Counted from the stretch's first letter, positions 9,081 through 18,202 are shown. The stretch is DNA of 64,000 bases from an uncultured Chloroflexota bacterium (GCA_937967325.1 CALBSQ010000361.1:6136-70135), one strand, 5' to 3'. Notes: generated by a model from the letters alone, not told the origin. Numbers and translations: made by a program.

Positions 9081-10046
9081 CTATCTCGCGTGCCAGCGCC
9101 AGGCAGTCTGGACAATCGTGTCCAGGTCTGAGAGCGCGGGCCGCCAGCCCAGCACCTGCTCCGCTCTGGCCGCATCCGCCACCAGCACCGGCGGATCCCC
9201 CGGCCGACGGGGCCCCGAGCGCACAGGAACCGGTCGCTCCCCCATTCGCCCAATCTGGACGAGGACTTCGAGTACTGAGTGGCCCTGTCCGGTCCCAAGA
9301 TTGAGCGCCACATTCTCCCCGCCCGCCAGGAGATATTGCAGTGCCTGGACGTGCGCCTTAGCCAGGTCAGCCACATGGACATAATCGCGAACCGCCGTGC
9401 CGTCTGGGGTCGGATAGTCGGTACCGTGGACCTCGACGAAGGGCCGCAGCCCAAGCGCAGCCTGGATTGCTAGAGGGATCAGATGGGTCTCGGGGTGGTG
9501 GACTTCACCCAGATCACCGTCCAGGTCGGCGCCCGCCGCGTTGAAGTAGCGCAGCACGGCGAAGCGTAGGCCATACGAGTTGGCGTACCAACGTAGGGCA
9601 CGTTCGACGAAGAGCTTGGACTCCCCATAGGGACTAATGGCGCGCTGGGGATGATCCTCGGTCAAGGGCACTCGCTCGGGCACACCATAGGTCGCGCAGC
9701 TCGACGAAAAGACCACGTACTGCACTCGCGCATCGACCATGGCGTCCAGGAGGTTCAAGCTGGCGACTACATTGTTGCGAAAGTAATCGCGGGGTCGCTG
9801 CATCGACTCACCCACGTAGGCGCTGCCAGCGAGGTGGACGACAGCGTCAGGGCGGTATTCGGCCAGCACCTCTCTGATCTGGCTGCCTACACACAGGTCG
9901 CCTTGGACCAGCGGGATCCAGCGCACCGACGAGCGATGGCCGGTCTGGAGATTGTCGAAGACAATCGGCTCGAACCCTGCCGCCGCGAGGCGCTTGACGG
10001 CATGGCTGCCGATGTAGCCGGCTCCGCCTGTTACCAGGAGGCGCAC
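9081..10046 (-). CDS. galE: UDP-glucose 4-epimerase
   Basis: A 321-aa short-chain dehydrogenase-type epimerase that interconverts UDP-glucose and UDP-galactose (or the N-acetyl forms). It shows the NAD motif VTGGAGYIGS at the very N-terminus, the catalytic Ser cluster SSSCATYG and the YGESK catalytic Tyr/Lys. The GTG at 10046 is preferred as start because GGAAGAGAGG lies just upstream and the preceding in-frame codons add residues foreign to the family. It is the first gene of the minus-strand polysaccharide cluster, 5 bp before the glycosidase/GT2 fusion, and presumably supplies UDP-sugar donors to it. Confidence 0.9.
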   Translation of the reverse strand: MRLLVTGGAGYIGSHAVKRLAAAGFEPIVFDNLQTGHRSSVRWIPLVQGDLCVGSQIREVLAEYRPDAVVHLAGSAYVGESMQRPRDYFRNNVVASLNLLDAMVDARVQYVVFSSSCATYGVPERVPLTEDHPQRAISPYGESKLFVERALRWYANSYGLRFAVLRYFNAAGADLDGDLGEVHHPETHLIPLAIQAALGLRPFVEVHGTDYPTPDGTAVRDYVHVADLAKAHVQALQYLLAGGENVALNLGTGQGHSVLEVLVQIGRMGERPVPVRSGPRRPGDPPVLVADAARAEQVLGWRPALSDLDTIVQTAWRWHAR

Positions 10047-10591
10047 CGCCGCGCCTCTCTTCCAGATCTGGTCCGGCACTCATGTATCACATCACGGGAG
10101 CACGAGCATCTACGCATACGGGAAGCACATCGACCAAGCATGTTGCCACCTCGTGCCCTGTTAGTGTACTACTTCGCTCAACGCCGCGGCAGTGTACCGC
10201 ACAAGAGGGACATTCGTACGCGCGCATGTGACGATACCATGTCGATTGCAAGCGCTTCCGCAAGTACTATCAGAGGTCCATCGTGAACGGACGTTGCTGC
10301 CGTCGTTCAGCTCACTTACCTCGCCGCGCAAGCCGGCGCCGCGAAGAACGAGACGATGTTGGGACGAGCCTGTGCCGGCAATATGCCGCCGACTAGCCTG
10401 ATCAATCGCTTGAGTAGCGCAAGTGCAAGAGGCAACGAACTGAGCATTCCCGCTGTGCTGGGCTGACGTTGACACTGCTCTCGGGCCGGGAAGGGATCAC
10501 TGGGCACGCGGTGATGACCTGCACCTGCATCACCGTGGCGCGCGCCAGCGCTCAGCGGCGCCGATGCTGCGTGAACCTGTTCCGCTTTCCG
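10047..10591. other. Intergenic region with no convincing gene
   Basis: This 545-bp gap lies upstream of galE and downstream of the PhyH gene. Reading frames here are Cys/Ser/Arg-rich without family features. It should hold the galE promoter, but no clear -35/-10 pair was found. The only recognisable element is a LacI-operator-like palindrome at 10247. Confidence 0.5.
10247..10260. promoter_or_regulatory. LacI-family operator-like palindrome
   Basis: TGCAAGCGCTTCCG matches 13 of 14 positions of the general LacI-family half-site pattern TGNAANCGNTTNCA. It sits about 200 bp upstream of the galE start. No LacI-family regulator is encoded in the window, so this remains a motif match only. Confidence 0.3.
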
Positions 10592-11413
10592 TTAGTGCGG
10601 CGCCTTGGCCTCGGCGCCGCAGGGGCCGCCACCGATGGCAATATCGCGCAACACCTCTCGGCCCTGCATGTCGTACAGCGGGAAGTAGTACTTGGACAGC
10701 TCGTGCGCCGACACGCCGGCGTAGTGGCAAATGTAGGAGCGGCGGAAGCGATTGGCCGAGCGGTTGGGGTTCGAGCCGTGGATGAGGTTGCCGCCAAAGA
10801 AGAGCACGTCGCCGGGCGCCATATGCACCGGCACCTTTTCAAGGCCTTCTGGGACCGGCACGAACTGCTTGCTGAAGGAGACGGTAAGGTCGGCCTCCTC
10901 AGGACAGAAGACGTCCAGCAAGTGGCTGCCGGGCGCCACGAAGAGGCAGCCGTTCTCCTCATCGATCTCATCCATCGCCAGCCAGGAGGCGATGCAGGTA
11001 CCGGGGTGGACCTTGAGGTAGAAGTTATCCTGGTGGAAGGCCTGCCCGCGGCCCGTCGGAGGCTTCCAGTAATACATACTTTGGGCGGCAATGGCATCCT
11101 CACCGAGGAGCGCCCGGAGAATGTCGGCATACGCCGGGTGCAGCATGTAGCGCATTGCAACGTCTGATACGCGGTGCGGGTGCATCATGCGCGGATAGGC
11201 GAGGAGGATGTCCCCCTGCGCTTTTGCCTCGGCCAGCGGTACCGCCTTGAAGCAGCCCGGGATGGAGCCCAGCGCGTAGAGCCGATCGGTCTCTGCCCGC
11301 AGCTCCGTTATCTCAGCGGGAGCAATGAGGTTGCGGACAATGATGTAGCCATCTTTGTGGAAGCCCGCAACCTGGTCGGCAGATAGCGTCTTCTCGGCAA
11401 CGAGCGTGGCCAT
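10592..11413 (-). CDS. Phytanoyl-CoA dioxygenase family (PhyH) protein
   Basis: A 273-aa Fe(II)/2-oxoglutarate-dependent oxygenase. The iron ligands are visible as the HxD motif in AFHQDNFYLK and a distal His in LIHGSNPN, with a following Arg suited to 2-oxoglutarate. The family hydroxylates small organic molecules; the substrate here is unknown. The ATG at 11413 is chosen because AAGGGGAG lies 6 bp upstream. The gene is divergent from an AraC-type regulator that is followed by a sugar importer, so the oxygenase may modify the imported compound. Confidence 0.85.
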   Translation of the reverse strand: MATLVAEKTLSADQVAGFHKDGYIIVRNLIAPAEITELRAETDRLYALGSIPGCFKAVPLAEAKAQGDILLAYPRMMHPHRVSDVAMRYMLHPAYADILRALLGEDAIAAQSMYYWKPPTGRGQAFHQDNFYLKVHPGTCIASWLAMDEIDEENGCLFVAPGSHLLDVFCPEEADLTVSFSKQFVPVPEGLEKVPVHMAPGDVLFFGGNLIHGSNPNRSANRFRRSYICHYAGVSAHELSKYYFPLYDMQGREVLRDIAIGGGPCGAEAKAPH

Positions 11414-11511
11414 TGTGATCTCCCCTTCCATCATGTCACTCCGACGTTCTGTGCTACACAGCATAGGTCCAATGTGGACAGTGAGCAATGCACGGTGTGG
11501 TCGCCGGCATG

Positions 11512-11517
11512 TATAAT
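11512..11517 (+). promoter_or_regulatory. Candidate -10 element for the AraC gene
   Basis: A consensus TATAAT preceded by TG lies about 60 bp upstream of the regulator start, in the 165-bp region shared with the divergent PhyH gene. No good -35 hexamer stands at the expected distance, so activator dependence is possible. Confidence 0.35.
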
Positions 11518-11578
11518 CCTGCTACGCAATGTATAGTGCCACGGCCAGAAATTCGCCCGGTAAAGCGAGGTGGACGGG

Positions 11579-12544
11579 ATGGACACGCCGTCACCTCCGC
11601 CAGGCGTGCTGGTGGCCGACCATTTCCACCGCGGCGCCGACTATGAGACGCGGCGACGGGCGGGGACGCGGGATTGGCTCATCGCCTATACCATTGCCGG
11701 CGTGGGCTACTACCGCGGTGGCGGCACGACGTTCCTTGCTCGACCGGGCGACGTGACATTGCTCCCGCCCGGCGTGCCGCACGACTATGCCGGCCCTCCC
11801 GAAGGGATCTGGGACTTCGTTTGGGCCCACTTCTTGCCCCGCCCCAGCTGGATACCGTGGCTGCAATTGCCGGTCGTCGCCGGCGGCTTGCGCTGTCTGA
11901 CGATCACCTCCGCGGACCGCCGCGACCGCATTGTCGCCGCTTTCGAGCGCGTAGTGGTCGACGCGCGGGCCGGACGGGCCCATGGCGCTCTGGCCGACGA
12001 CACGGCTCCGAGCACGGCGGACCGCTACCAGCGGGCCCCCAGTGTCCTGACCGAGGAGCTGGCCCTCAACGCCCTGGAAGAAGTGTTGCTGCTCTGCGCC
12101 CGGGAGCAGGTTGGCGGCGAGGTGTCTGGACTCGATCCGCGCATTCGGCACATACTGGACCTTCTTGCCACCGATCTAACGAACGCGCACGAGGTGGCGG
12201 AACTGGCCGGGCGGGTAGCCCTCTCTCCCTCGCGGCTGGCCCACCTGTTCAGGGCGCAAGTGGGGAACTCGGTGCTCGACACCCTGTTACAGATGCGTTT
12301 GCACCAGGCAGCGCGACTCCTCAAGTACACCACGCAGGGGATCGGGGAGATCAGCCGGGTTGTCGGCTTTCGGTCTCCCTACTACTTCAGCCGCCAGTTC
12401 CACCAGCGCTACGGGCTGAGCGCCAGCGCCTATCGTGCTGCCGTGGCCCACATCCCGATGCACCAGGCAGTGGGCGCCGTGGCGCAACTCTCCAGCGATA
12501 CGCTGAGTCCGGTCCCCACGCGGGGCCGGGGCGCCCAGCAATAA
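11579..12544 (+). CDS. AraC family transcriptional regulator
   Basis: A 321-aa protein with an N-terminal AraC cupin-like sensor domain (FLARPGDVTLLPPGVPHDY, the usual double-Gly/Pro turn before a His) and a C-terminal pair of helix-turn-helix motifs (about residues 205-305). The second HTH region ends in IGEISRVVGFRSPYYFSRQF, the classical AraC signature. The ATG at 11579 follows AGGTGG at 5 bp spacing and is preferred over the GTG at 11570. It lies between a divergent PhyH gene and a sugar ABC importer and probably activates one or both in response to a carbohydrate. Confidence 0.9.
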   Translation: MDTPSPPPGVLVADHFHRGADYETRRRAGTRDWLIAYTIAGVGYYRGGGTTFLARPGDVTLLPPGVPHDYAGPPEGIWDFVWAHFLPRPSWIPWLQLPVVAGGLRCLTITSADRRDRIVAAFERVVVDARAGRAHGALADDTAPSTADRYQRAPSVLTEELALNALEEVLLLCAREQVGGEVSGLDPRIRHILDLLATDLTNAHEVAELAGRVALSPSRLAHLFRAQVGNSVLDTLLQMRLHQAARLLKYTTQGIGEISRVVGFRSPYYFSRQFHQRYGLSASAYRAAVAHIPMHQAVGAVAQLSSDTLSPVPTRGRGAQQ

Positions 12545-12549
12545 GCCCG

Positions 12550-12571
12550 CCTGGCCATCCGAGTGGCCAGG
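12550..12571 (+). terminator. Perfect 8-bp stem hairpin after the AraC gene
   Basis: CCTGGCCA and TGGCCAGG are separated by a 6-nt loop, directly after the AraC stop codon. There is no U-tract, so it may be a weak terminator or an mRNA stabiliser. Confidence 0.45.
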
Positions 12572-12649
12572 ACGTAGCAGTATGGTGCATGGGTATAGCC
12601 GTCTCGTGCATTGCCGCGCCCCTGTCCTGCCGCACAATACGTGCTGGAC

Positions 12650-12700
12650 ACGTCCTTCTGCTGCTGCCATGTTGGTTGTGTAGACGCAAAGGAAGGACGT
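12650..12700. repeat. Spaced inverted repeat upstream of the importer operon
   Basis: ACGTCCTTC (12650-12658) and GAAGGACGT (12692-12700) are exact inverted 9-mers about 33 bp apart, within the 110 bp upstream of the solute-binding protein start. The position fits a regulator site or a leader hairpin; neither is proven. Confidence 0.35.
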
Positions 12701-12758
12701 TGGCGGACACGAGGACGCGTAGAAATCGACGGTGGCGTGTACTTGGAGAGGGGAGACC

Positions 12759-14303
12759 ATGAAACCGACTGCTTCGACCACTCCCAAATGCTATTCTCGC
12801 CGCGCGGCCTTGCGTGACGCCGGCAGGTTCTCGTTGCTCGCGGGTGGGCTCGCATTGCTGTCGGCCTGTGGCTCCAGCGTGCCGGCCGCCGTGACGTCAT
12901 CGGCCAGTGCCGCGGCCACGGTGACCAACGCGACTACCACCGCGTCGTCGCCGGCTGCAGCTACGCCGGCTACCCAGGCATCCTCGGCGACCACTGCCGT
13001 GTCCGCCACCGTAACGGCGGCGTCCTCGAGCACAGCGGCGGCGGCCGCAGCCGCGTCGGCGCCCAGCGGCGCCAAAGGAGCCGTCAAGTTCTTCGCTCGC
13101 GGGGACACGGCGATCTTCAACGTGTTCCATCAGATTAGCGATGCCTTCCACAAGGATTATCCGGACGTTGCCGTCACCATCGAGGAGGTGCCGGGTGACT
13201 TCCACCAGAAGCTGCAAGTGGAGATTGCCGGAGGCAACATTCCTGACGCGGCCTTCGAGTGCGACTGCACGCTCGGACCGGACGTCCAGGCCGGCGCCGT
13301 AGAAGCGCTGGATAGCTACCTGGCGAAGGGCAAGGTGTCGTCCGACCAGTTTTGGCCGATTGCTTTCTACGCCTCCACCTACGCCAACAAGAAGTGGGGG
13401 ATGCCGTACGACGGCGGCTCGGTGGTGCTGTACTACAACAAGGACCTGTTTCAAGCCGCCCAGGTTCCTAACCTCGATCCAACGACGCCGGCCAAGTGGG
13501 ACGACATCCTGACCATGGCCAAGAAGCTCACCCTGGACTTCGACGGCAAGCACTCCGGCGACGCCGGCTTCAATCCGGCTAAGATCAAGCAGTATGGTCT
13601 CGATCCGAGCAGGGGGTACTGGCAGGTCTACGTGTGGGCATTCGGCGGCGAGGTGATCACCAAGGACGGACAGGCGCCGCTCGACTCGGCGGAGGCTGCC
13701 GACGGGCTCCAGTTCCTGGCCGACCTGGGCGCCAAGCACAACGTCTCCCCGGCGCCGCAGTTCACCCAGTCGTCGCCCATCTCCTTTAACACCGGTAACG
13801 TCGCCATGGTGTACGACGGAGTCTGGTCGAGCGTGCGCTACCGGCAGAACAAGTTTGCCTGGGACGTGGCCCCCTTCCCGCAACAGAAGGCGCAGGTCTC
13901 CACCGGCTGGTACTCGCCGCTGTCGCTCATGGCCGGCGCCAAGAACAAGGACGCCGCCTGGGAGTGGATCTATTACTGCACCAGCGAGCCGGGCCAGAAG
14001 ATCGTCTCCGGGCTTGGCCAGGACGTACCCACGATCCAGGCACTCGCCAACAGCAACGCCTTCCTGAACCCGTCGGTTCCGCCACAGCACAAGCAGGTAT
14101 TCCTCGACCAGATGGGGGCGAATCTGCTTCGCGTGCCGGGCGATCAGTACGGTTCCTACTTCGGCGGCCAGGTGACGAAGTTTCGTGAGGCGTTCAATAA
14201 AGCCTACGATCCGGTCTGGCGCGGGCAGACCACCGCGTCGACGGCCGCGAAGTCGGTGCGGCCCATCCTGGAGTCCATTCTCAAGGAAGCCAAGTTTCCA
14301 TAG
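12759..14303 (+). CDS. Sugar ABC transporter solute-binding lipoprotein
   Basis: A 514-aa family 1 extracellular solute-binding protein. The N-terminus has twin arginines (YSRRAALRDAG), a hydrophobic core and a lipobox LSAC with Cys37, so it is probably exported and lipid-anchored. Residues about 40-107 are a Ser/Ala/Thr linker, after which the binding domain begins (GAVKFFARGDTAIF). The start at 12759 follows GAGAGGGGAGA. It is the first gene of a three-gene importer with two permeases and is preceded by an AraC regulator. The ligand is probably a carbohydrate. Confidence 0.88.
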   Translation: MKPTASTTPKCYSRRAALRDAGRFSLLAGGLALLSACGSSVPAAVTSSASAAATVTNATTTASSPAAATPATQASSATTAVSATVTAASSSTAAAAAAASAPSGAKGAVKFFARGDTAIFNVFHQISDAFHKDYPDVAVTIEEVPGDFHQKLQVEIAGGNIPDAAFECDCTLGPDVQAGAVEALDSYLAKGKVSSDQFWPIAFYASTYANKKWGMPYDGGSVVLYYNKDLFQAAQVPNLDPTTPAKWDDILTMAKKLTLDFDGKHSGDAGFNPAKIKQYGLDPSRGYWQVYVWAFGGEVITKDGQAPLDSAEAADGLQFLADLGAKHNVSPAPQFTQSSPISFNTGNVAMVYDGVWSSVRYRQNKFAWDVAPFPQQKAQVSTGWYSPLSLMAGAKNKDAAWEWIYYCTSEPGQKIVSGLGQDVPTIQALANSNAFLNPSVPPQHKQVFLDQMGANLLRVPGDQYGSYFGGQVTKFREAFNKAYDPVWRGQTTASTAAKSVRPILESILKEAKFP

Positions 14304-14319
14304 CAGGGGGCGACACGCC

Positions 14320-15282
14320 ATGGCCATAGCGTCGCGAACGGCGCCGCCGGATCGGAGCGTGGCGTTCTTCCGGCGGCTGGGGTTTCGTGAGGCGCTCGAC
14401 GGCTGGCTGTTTGCGCTGCCGGCCATGCTCGGTTTCATCATCTTCGCCGCGGGCCCGGTGCTGGCCTCGCTATATCTCAGCTTCACCGAGTACAATATCG
14501 TCAAGCCGCCGCACTTCGTGGGACCGGCAAACTACATCTCCTTGCTCACCAACGATCCGCAGATGCGGCAATCGCTGCTCAGTACCCTCTATTACGCTTC
14601 GCTCACCATCCCGCTCAGCCTCCTGCTGAGCTTGCTCGTCGCCCTCCTGCTGAACCAGCCGGTGCGCGGGGTCGCGCTCTACCGCACCCTGTGGTACCTC
14701 CCCGTCCTGGTGCCCGCCGTGGCCACCGGCACGCTCTGGCGCTGGGCGCTGAACACCGACTTCGGGCTGGTCAACTGGCCGCTCAAGCTGCTGGGCATCC
14801 CGGCGCCGGGCTGGTTGACCGATCCGAAGTACACGGTGCCGTCGCTGGTGGTAATATCGCTCTGGGGCGTCGGCGGGACGGTCTTGATCCTCCTGGCCGG
14901 GCTCCAAGGTGTGCCGCAGTCGCTGTTGGAAGCGGCCGAGATTGACGGGGCGGGCGCAGTCGCCCGCTTTCGACACGTCACCTTGCCGATGCTGTCGCCC
15001 GTGATCTTCTTCAATCTCGTCCTCGGCCTGATCGGCGCGCTGCAGGTGTTTACCATCGTCTACGTCATCTGGACTCCCACCGGCGGCGGCGCGACCGCTG
15101 GCCCCGAAGATGCGGGGCTCTTCTTCGTCCTCTATCTCTATCGAGTAGGCTTCGAGAATTTCCAAATGGGCTACGCCTCAGCGCTGGCTTGGATCCTGTT
15201 CCTCCTGATCATGATCTGCACGGGCATACTCTTCCGTTACCAGCGCCGCTGGGTGTACTACGAAGGCGGAAGGGCGAGATAG
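14320..15282 (+). CDS. Sugar ABC transporter permease (MalF/UgpA type)
   Basis: A 320-aa CUT1-type permease with about six hydrophobic helices, beginning with FALPAMLGFIIFAAGPVLAS. The cytoplasmic coupling loop (EAA motif) is LLEAAEIDGAGAVARFRHVT, which contacts an ATPase. The ATG at 14320 lies 16 bp after the solute-binding protein stop and follows AGGGGG. It pairs with the downstream permease to form the membrane channel. No ATPase gene is present nearby, so a shared MsmK/MalK-type ATPase encoded elsewhere is expected. Confidence 0.9.
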   Translation: MAIASRTAPPDRSVAFFRRLGFREALDGWLFALPAMLGFIIFAAGPVLASLYLSFTEYNIVKPPHFVGPANYISLLTNDPQMRQSLLSTLYYASLTIPLSLLLSLLVALLLNQPVRGVALYRTLWYLPVLVPAVATGTLWRWALNTDFGLVNWPLKLLGIPAPGWLTDPKYTVPSLVVISLWGVGGTVLILLAGLQGVPQSLLEAAEIDGAGAVARFRHVTLPMLSPVIFFNLVLGLIGALQVFTIVYVIWTPTGGGATAGPEDAGLFFVLYLYRVGFENFQMGYASALAWILFLLIMICTGILFRYQRRWVYYEGGRAR

Positions 15283-15284
15283 CC

Positions 15285-16190
15285 ATGGCCACGCTGACAC
15301 GACCTGCCGGAGCGCTCCAGCCCGCCACGACGCGCGGACTGTCCGCGCAGCGGCGGCGTCGCCGCCGTGCCGGTCTCGTCGTCGCGTACACGCTGCTGAC
15401 CATCGGAGGGCTCGTTGCCTTTCTGCCCTTTCTCTGGCTGCTCTCCAGCTCACTCAAGGCGTCGAACGAAGTCTTCGTCTACCCACCGCAATGGCTGCCC
15501 AACCCGGTGCGCTGGGCCAACTATGCCCAGGTCTTCTCGGAGGTGCCGGTCGTGCTCTACGCGCGCAACACGCTGACCATCACCGTGCTGGCGCTGATCG
15601 GTACGGTCTGCTCGTCGATCATCTCGGCCTACGCGTTCGCACGGCTGCGCTGGCCGGGACGCGACATCTGCTTTGCCCTGATCCTGGCAACCCTCATGCT
15701 CCCCTACGCCGTCACCTTGATCCCCGTCTTCATCCTCTTTAGGGACCTGCACTGGGTGGACACATTCCTACCGCTCATCGTGCCGGCCTGGTTCGGCGGC
15801 GGCGCCTTCAACATCTTCTTGCTGCGCCAGTTCCTGCTGACCATCCCGATGGAGCTGGAGGAGGCGGCCCGCATTGACGGCGCCAGCTCGTGGACCATCC
15901 TGCGGCAAATCATCGTGCCGTTGGCCAGGCCGGCCATCGCCGTGGTCGCAATCTTCGGCTTCCAGTACCATTGGAACGACTTTTTGGCGCCGCTGATCTT
16001 CCTCAATAGCAACGACAAGTGGACGTTGGCGCTCGGCTTGAACTCGCTGCAAGGTCTGGAGTGGGGCCGCGACACCACCAACCTCATCATGGCCATGTCC
16101 GTGATGATGATTGTTCCCGTTGTGGTGCTCTTCCTGCTGGCGCAACGCACCTTCATCCAAGGAATCGTCCTCACCGGGCTGAAGGGCTGA
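15285..16190 (+). CDS. Sugar ABC transporter permease (MalG/UgpE type)
   Basis: A 301-aa second permease of the importer. It has a basic N-terminal stretch, then about six helices starting at LVVAYTLLTIGGLVAFLPFL, and the EAA loop MELEEAARIDGASSWTILRQ. It starts 2 bp after the stop of the first permease, which indicates coupled translation, and it ends with the usual RTFIQGIVLTGLKG tail of this family. It is the last gene of the importer; a Uma2-family gene follows after 49 bp. Confidence 0.9.
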   Translation: MATLTRPAGALQPATTRGLSAQRRRRRRAGLVVAYTLLTIGGLVAFLPFLWLLSSSLKASNEVFVYPPQWLPNPVRWANYAQVFSEVPVVLYARNTLTITVLALIGTVCSSIISAYAFARLRWPGRDICFALILATLMLPYAVTLIPVFILFRDLHWVDTFLPLIVPAWFGGGAFNIFLLRQFLLTIPMELEEAARIDGASSWTILRQIIVPLARPAIAVVAIFGFQYHWNDFLAPLIFLNSNDKWTLALGLNSLQGLEWGRDTTNLIMAMSVMMIVPVVVLFLLAQRTFIQGIVLTGLKG

Positions 16191-16239
16191 GCGGAAGTGC
16201 TACGGTGGTAGGCAAGAAACGATGAACCGAGGTGGAGCC

Positions 16240-16845
16240 ATGGCGCAGCGCATCTTTGCCCCCTGGGCCGAGCTAGTGCCCGGGCGGGACCGCCCGACGA
16301 CGGTAGACGAGCTGATGGCGCTCCCTGAGGATGGCTGGATGTATGAGCTGGTCGAAGGGAGATTGGTACGCATGCCTCCGGGGTCAGGTGGAGACTCATG
16401 GACGGCGATGAGCCTCGGAGCGGCCCTGACGAATTTCGTATTCGCCGGCGATCTTGGCCGCGTCACCGGGGAAGGTGGCGCTCATGTCCTGAGCGGACCG
16501 GGTGAACCGGCGACTGCCGTCGCTCCGGACTCCGCCTTCGTCCGCGAAGGTCGCTACCCGCCGCCCAGCTCGCCTGACTTCCGGCGCCCCTGGCGCCTCG
16601 CCCGCGACCTGGCCGTCGAGGTCGTCTCTCCAAACCAGTATCGGCCGGAGATGGCCGAGAAGGCCAGGCTCTACCTCAGGGCGGGCGTCAGGCTGCTCTG
16701 GATGGTCTGGCCGAAGTATGGCCAGGTCGACGTTTGGCGTCCAGGCGGTGATCAGCCCGTAGCAACCTTAGGTCCCGAGGATCAGTTGGATGGATTGGAC
16801 GTGCTGCCTGGGTTCACCTACCCGGTCCGGCGGCTGTTCGAATAG
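16240..16845 (+). CDS. Uma2 family protein (DUF820)
   Basis: A 201-aa protein of the Uma2 family, which has a PD-(D/E)xK endonuclease-like fold; the biological target is not established. The N-terminus shows the usual TVDELMALPEDGWMYELVEGRLVRM. The putative active-site residues are Asp in AVAPDSAFV, Glu in LAVEVVSPN and Lys in EKARLYLRAGVRLLW. The ATG at 16240 follows GAGGTGGAG. It is followed by a partial palindrome and converges on prfB. Two more members lie in this window (31460, broken, and 46527). Confidence 0.8.
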   Translation: MAQRIFAPWAELVPGRDRPTTVDELMALPEDGWMYELVEGRLVRMPPGSGGDSWTAMSLGAALTNFVFAGDLGRVTGEGGAHVLSGPGEPATAVAPDSAFVREGRYPPPSSPDFRRPWRLARDLAVEVVSPNQYRPEMAEKARLYLRAGVRLLWMVWPKYGQVDVWRPGGDQPVATLGPEDQLDGLDVLPGFTYPVRRLFE

Positions 16846-16878
16846 GCAGAGGCCGAACTGTCGTCGGAAAGGGATCGG

Positions 16879-16944
16879 CGTGTAGGGGCGCGGCAAGCAG
16901 TCTGGGTCCCTACGCAGCGGGGAGAGCGCTCCACCCTACACACC
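16879..16944. repeat. Imperfect GTGTAGGG palindrome between convergent genes
   Basis: CGGCGTGTAGGG near 16877-16887 pairs with CCCTACACACCGG near 16934-16946. It shares the GTGTAGGGGC core of the perfect palindromes at 18166 and 20830. It lies between the convergent Uma2 and prfB genes, where it could also terminate transcription. Confidence 0.5.
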
Positions 16945-16983
16945 GGTCGGCTCAGAATGGCATGTCGCCTGCCGACTGACCTG

Positions 16984-18088
16984 CTAGCCCTGACCGTCGC
17001 GGCCGACGTGCCAGCGCAGATATGCTTCCATGAAGCCATCGAGGTCGCCGTCTAGCACGGCACTGACGTTGCTGGTCTCCAGGCCGCTGCGCAAGTCCTT
17101 GGCCAGGTTATAAGGGTGTAGGACGTAGTTGCGGATCTGGCTGCCGAAATCGGCGGCGACGAACACCCCGCGCAGCTTGGCATCCTCCGCTTCTTGCTCC
17201 TCGATCCGCCGCTCCAGCAGGCGCGACCGCAGAATGGTCATGGCTACCTCGCGGTTCTGAATCTGGGAGCGCTCGTTCTGACAGGTGACGACGATGCCGG
17301 TCGGCAGGTGTGTGATGCGCACCGCCGAATCGGTCTTGTTGACGTGCTGACCGCCGGCGCCGGTGGAACGGTAGGTGTCGATGCGCAAATCGCCAGGGTC
17401 GATCTGGATGTCGAGATCCTGCTGGACTTCCGGCATCACCTGCACGAGGGCGAAGGAGGTATGCCGCCGCTTGGCCGAGTCGAACGGCGAAAGGCGCACC
17501 AGCCGGTGCGTCCCTCGCTCGCCGGAGAGGTAGCCGTAGGCATAGGAGCCGCGGATGGTGACCGTGGCGCTCTTGATGCCGGCCTCTTCGCCCGGCTGCT
17601 CGTCCAGTACCTCCGCCTGGAACTTGCGGTTTTCCGCCCAGCGCAGATACATCCGCAGCAGCATCTCCGCCCAATCCTGGGCCTCAATACCGCCCGCTCC
17701 CGACGAGATCTCGACAATTGCGTTGTTGGCGTCGTACTTGCCACCCAGAAGGAGGTCGAACTCCATGCGGTCGAGGCGGCGGGCGACCTCACGCGTTTGG
17801 CGGTCAATCTGGCCGAGCATCTCCGCGTCGCCGTCAGCCAGCTCCAGCAGCTCTCGCAGATCGTCGATTTCGTGCTCAACGCGCTGCCAGCGCCCGACCT
17901 GCTCCTTGAGCACGTTCAACTGCTGCGTTGTCACCTGCGCAGCGCGAGTATCGTCCCAGAAGTGCTCAGTCGCGGTGTTAGCCTCTAGCTCGGCAATTTC
18001 CTGGATCTTGTCAGGCAAGTCAAAGACGCACCTGCATCTGCTTGGTGCGGCCGGCCAGGTCATTCAGAAGAGTTGACAGTTCGGACAT
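16984..18088 (-). CDS. prfB: Peptide chain release factor 2, with programmed +1 frameshift
   Basis: RF2 recognises UGA and UAA and releases the finished peptide. The main frame holds the stop-codon-recognition SPF motif (RLSPFDSAKRRHTS) and the catalytic GGQ motif (STGAGGQHVNK). The start is a 22-codon leader frame at 18088 (MSELSTLLNDLAGRTKQMQV...) that ends at an in-frame TGA at 18022-18020. Reading CTT TGA C with a +1 slip (skipping base 18022) joins leader and body, giving the usual ...RLDLPDKIQE junction and about 367 aa. This is the known RF2 autoregulation: low RF2 favours the shift. The coding parts are 18088-18023 and 18021-16984. Confidence 0.93.
18019..18034 (-). promoter_or_regulatory. 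prfB +1 frameshift site
   Basis: On the minus strand the segment reads CAGGTGCGTCTTTGAC. It contains a Shine-Dalgarno-like AGGTG a few bases before the slippery CTT and the in-frame TGA followed by C, the weak termination context used by RF2 genes. Confidence 0.9.
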
Positions 18089-18165
18089 ACTGATGTTAAT
18101 CAATCCTTGCGTTCACGGTTTGCACTATACCACCAGAAACGAATGCCACGACTTCAGCAACCCGA

Positions 18166-18202
18166 CGGTGTAGGGGCTGGCCTTGTGCCAGCCCCTACAC
18201 CG
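18166..18202. repeat. Perfect 16-bp palindrome with 5-nt loop
   Basis: CGGTGTAGGGGCTGGC, loop CTTGT, then its exact reverse complement. It shares the core GTGTAGGGGC with the palindromes at 16879 and 20830, so it is one copy of a dispersed repeat. It lies just upstream of the prfB leader. Confidence 0.85.

Noticed and set aside
10161..10475. Possible small Cys-containing protein in the galE-PhyH gap
   Set aside because: No ribosome site, no recognisable domain and unusual composition.
12897..14504. Long open frame antisense to the solute-binding protein gene
   Set aside because: It has no family features and is Gly/Arg-rich, the usual by-product of high-GC codon use; the sense gene has signal peptide, start site and family motifs.
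18001..18063. Start of prfB at 18063 in the main frame
   Set aside because: The residues before FDLPDKIQE are unlike RF2, while the other frame gives the standard leader and the frameshift site.
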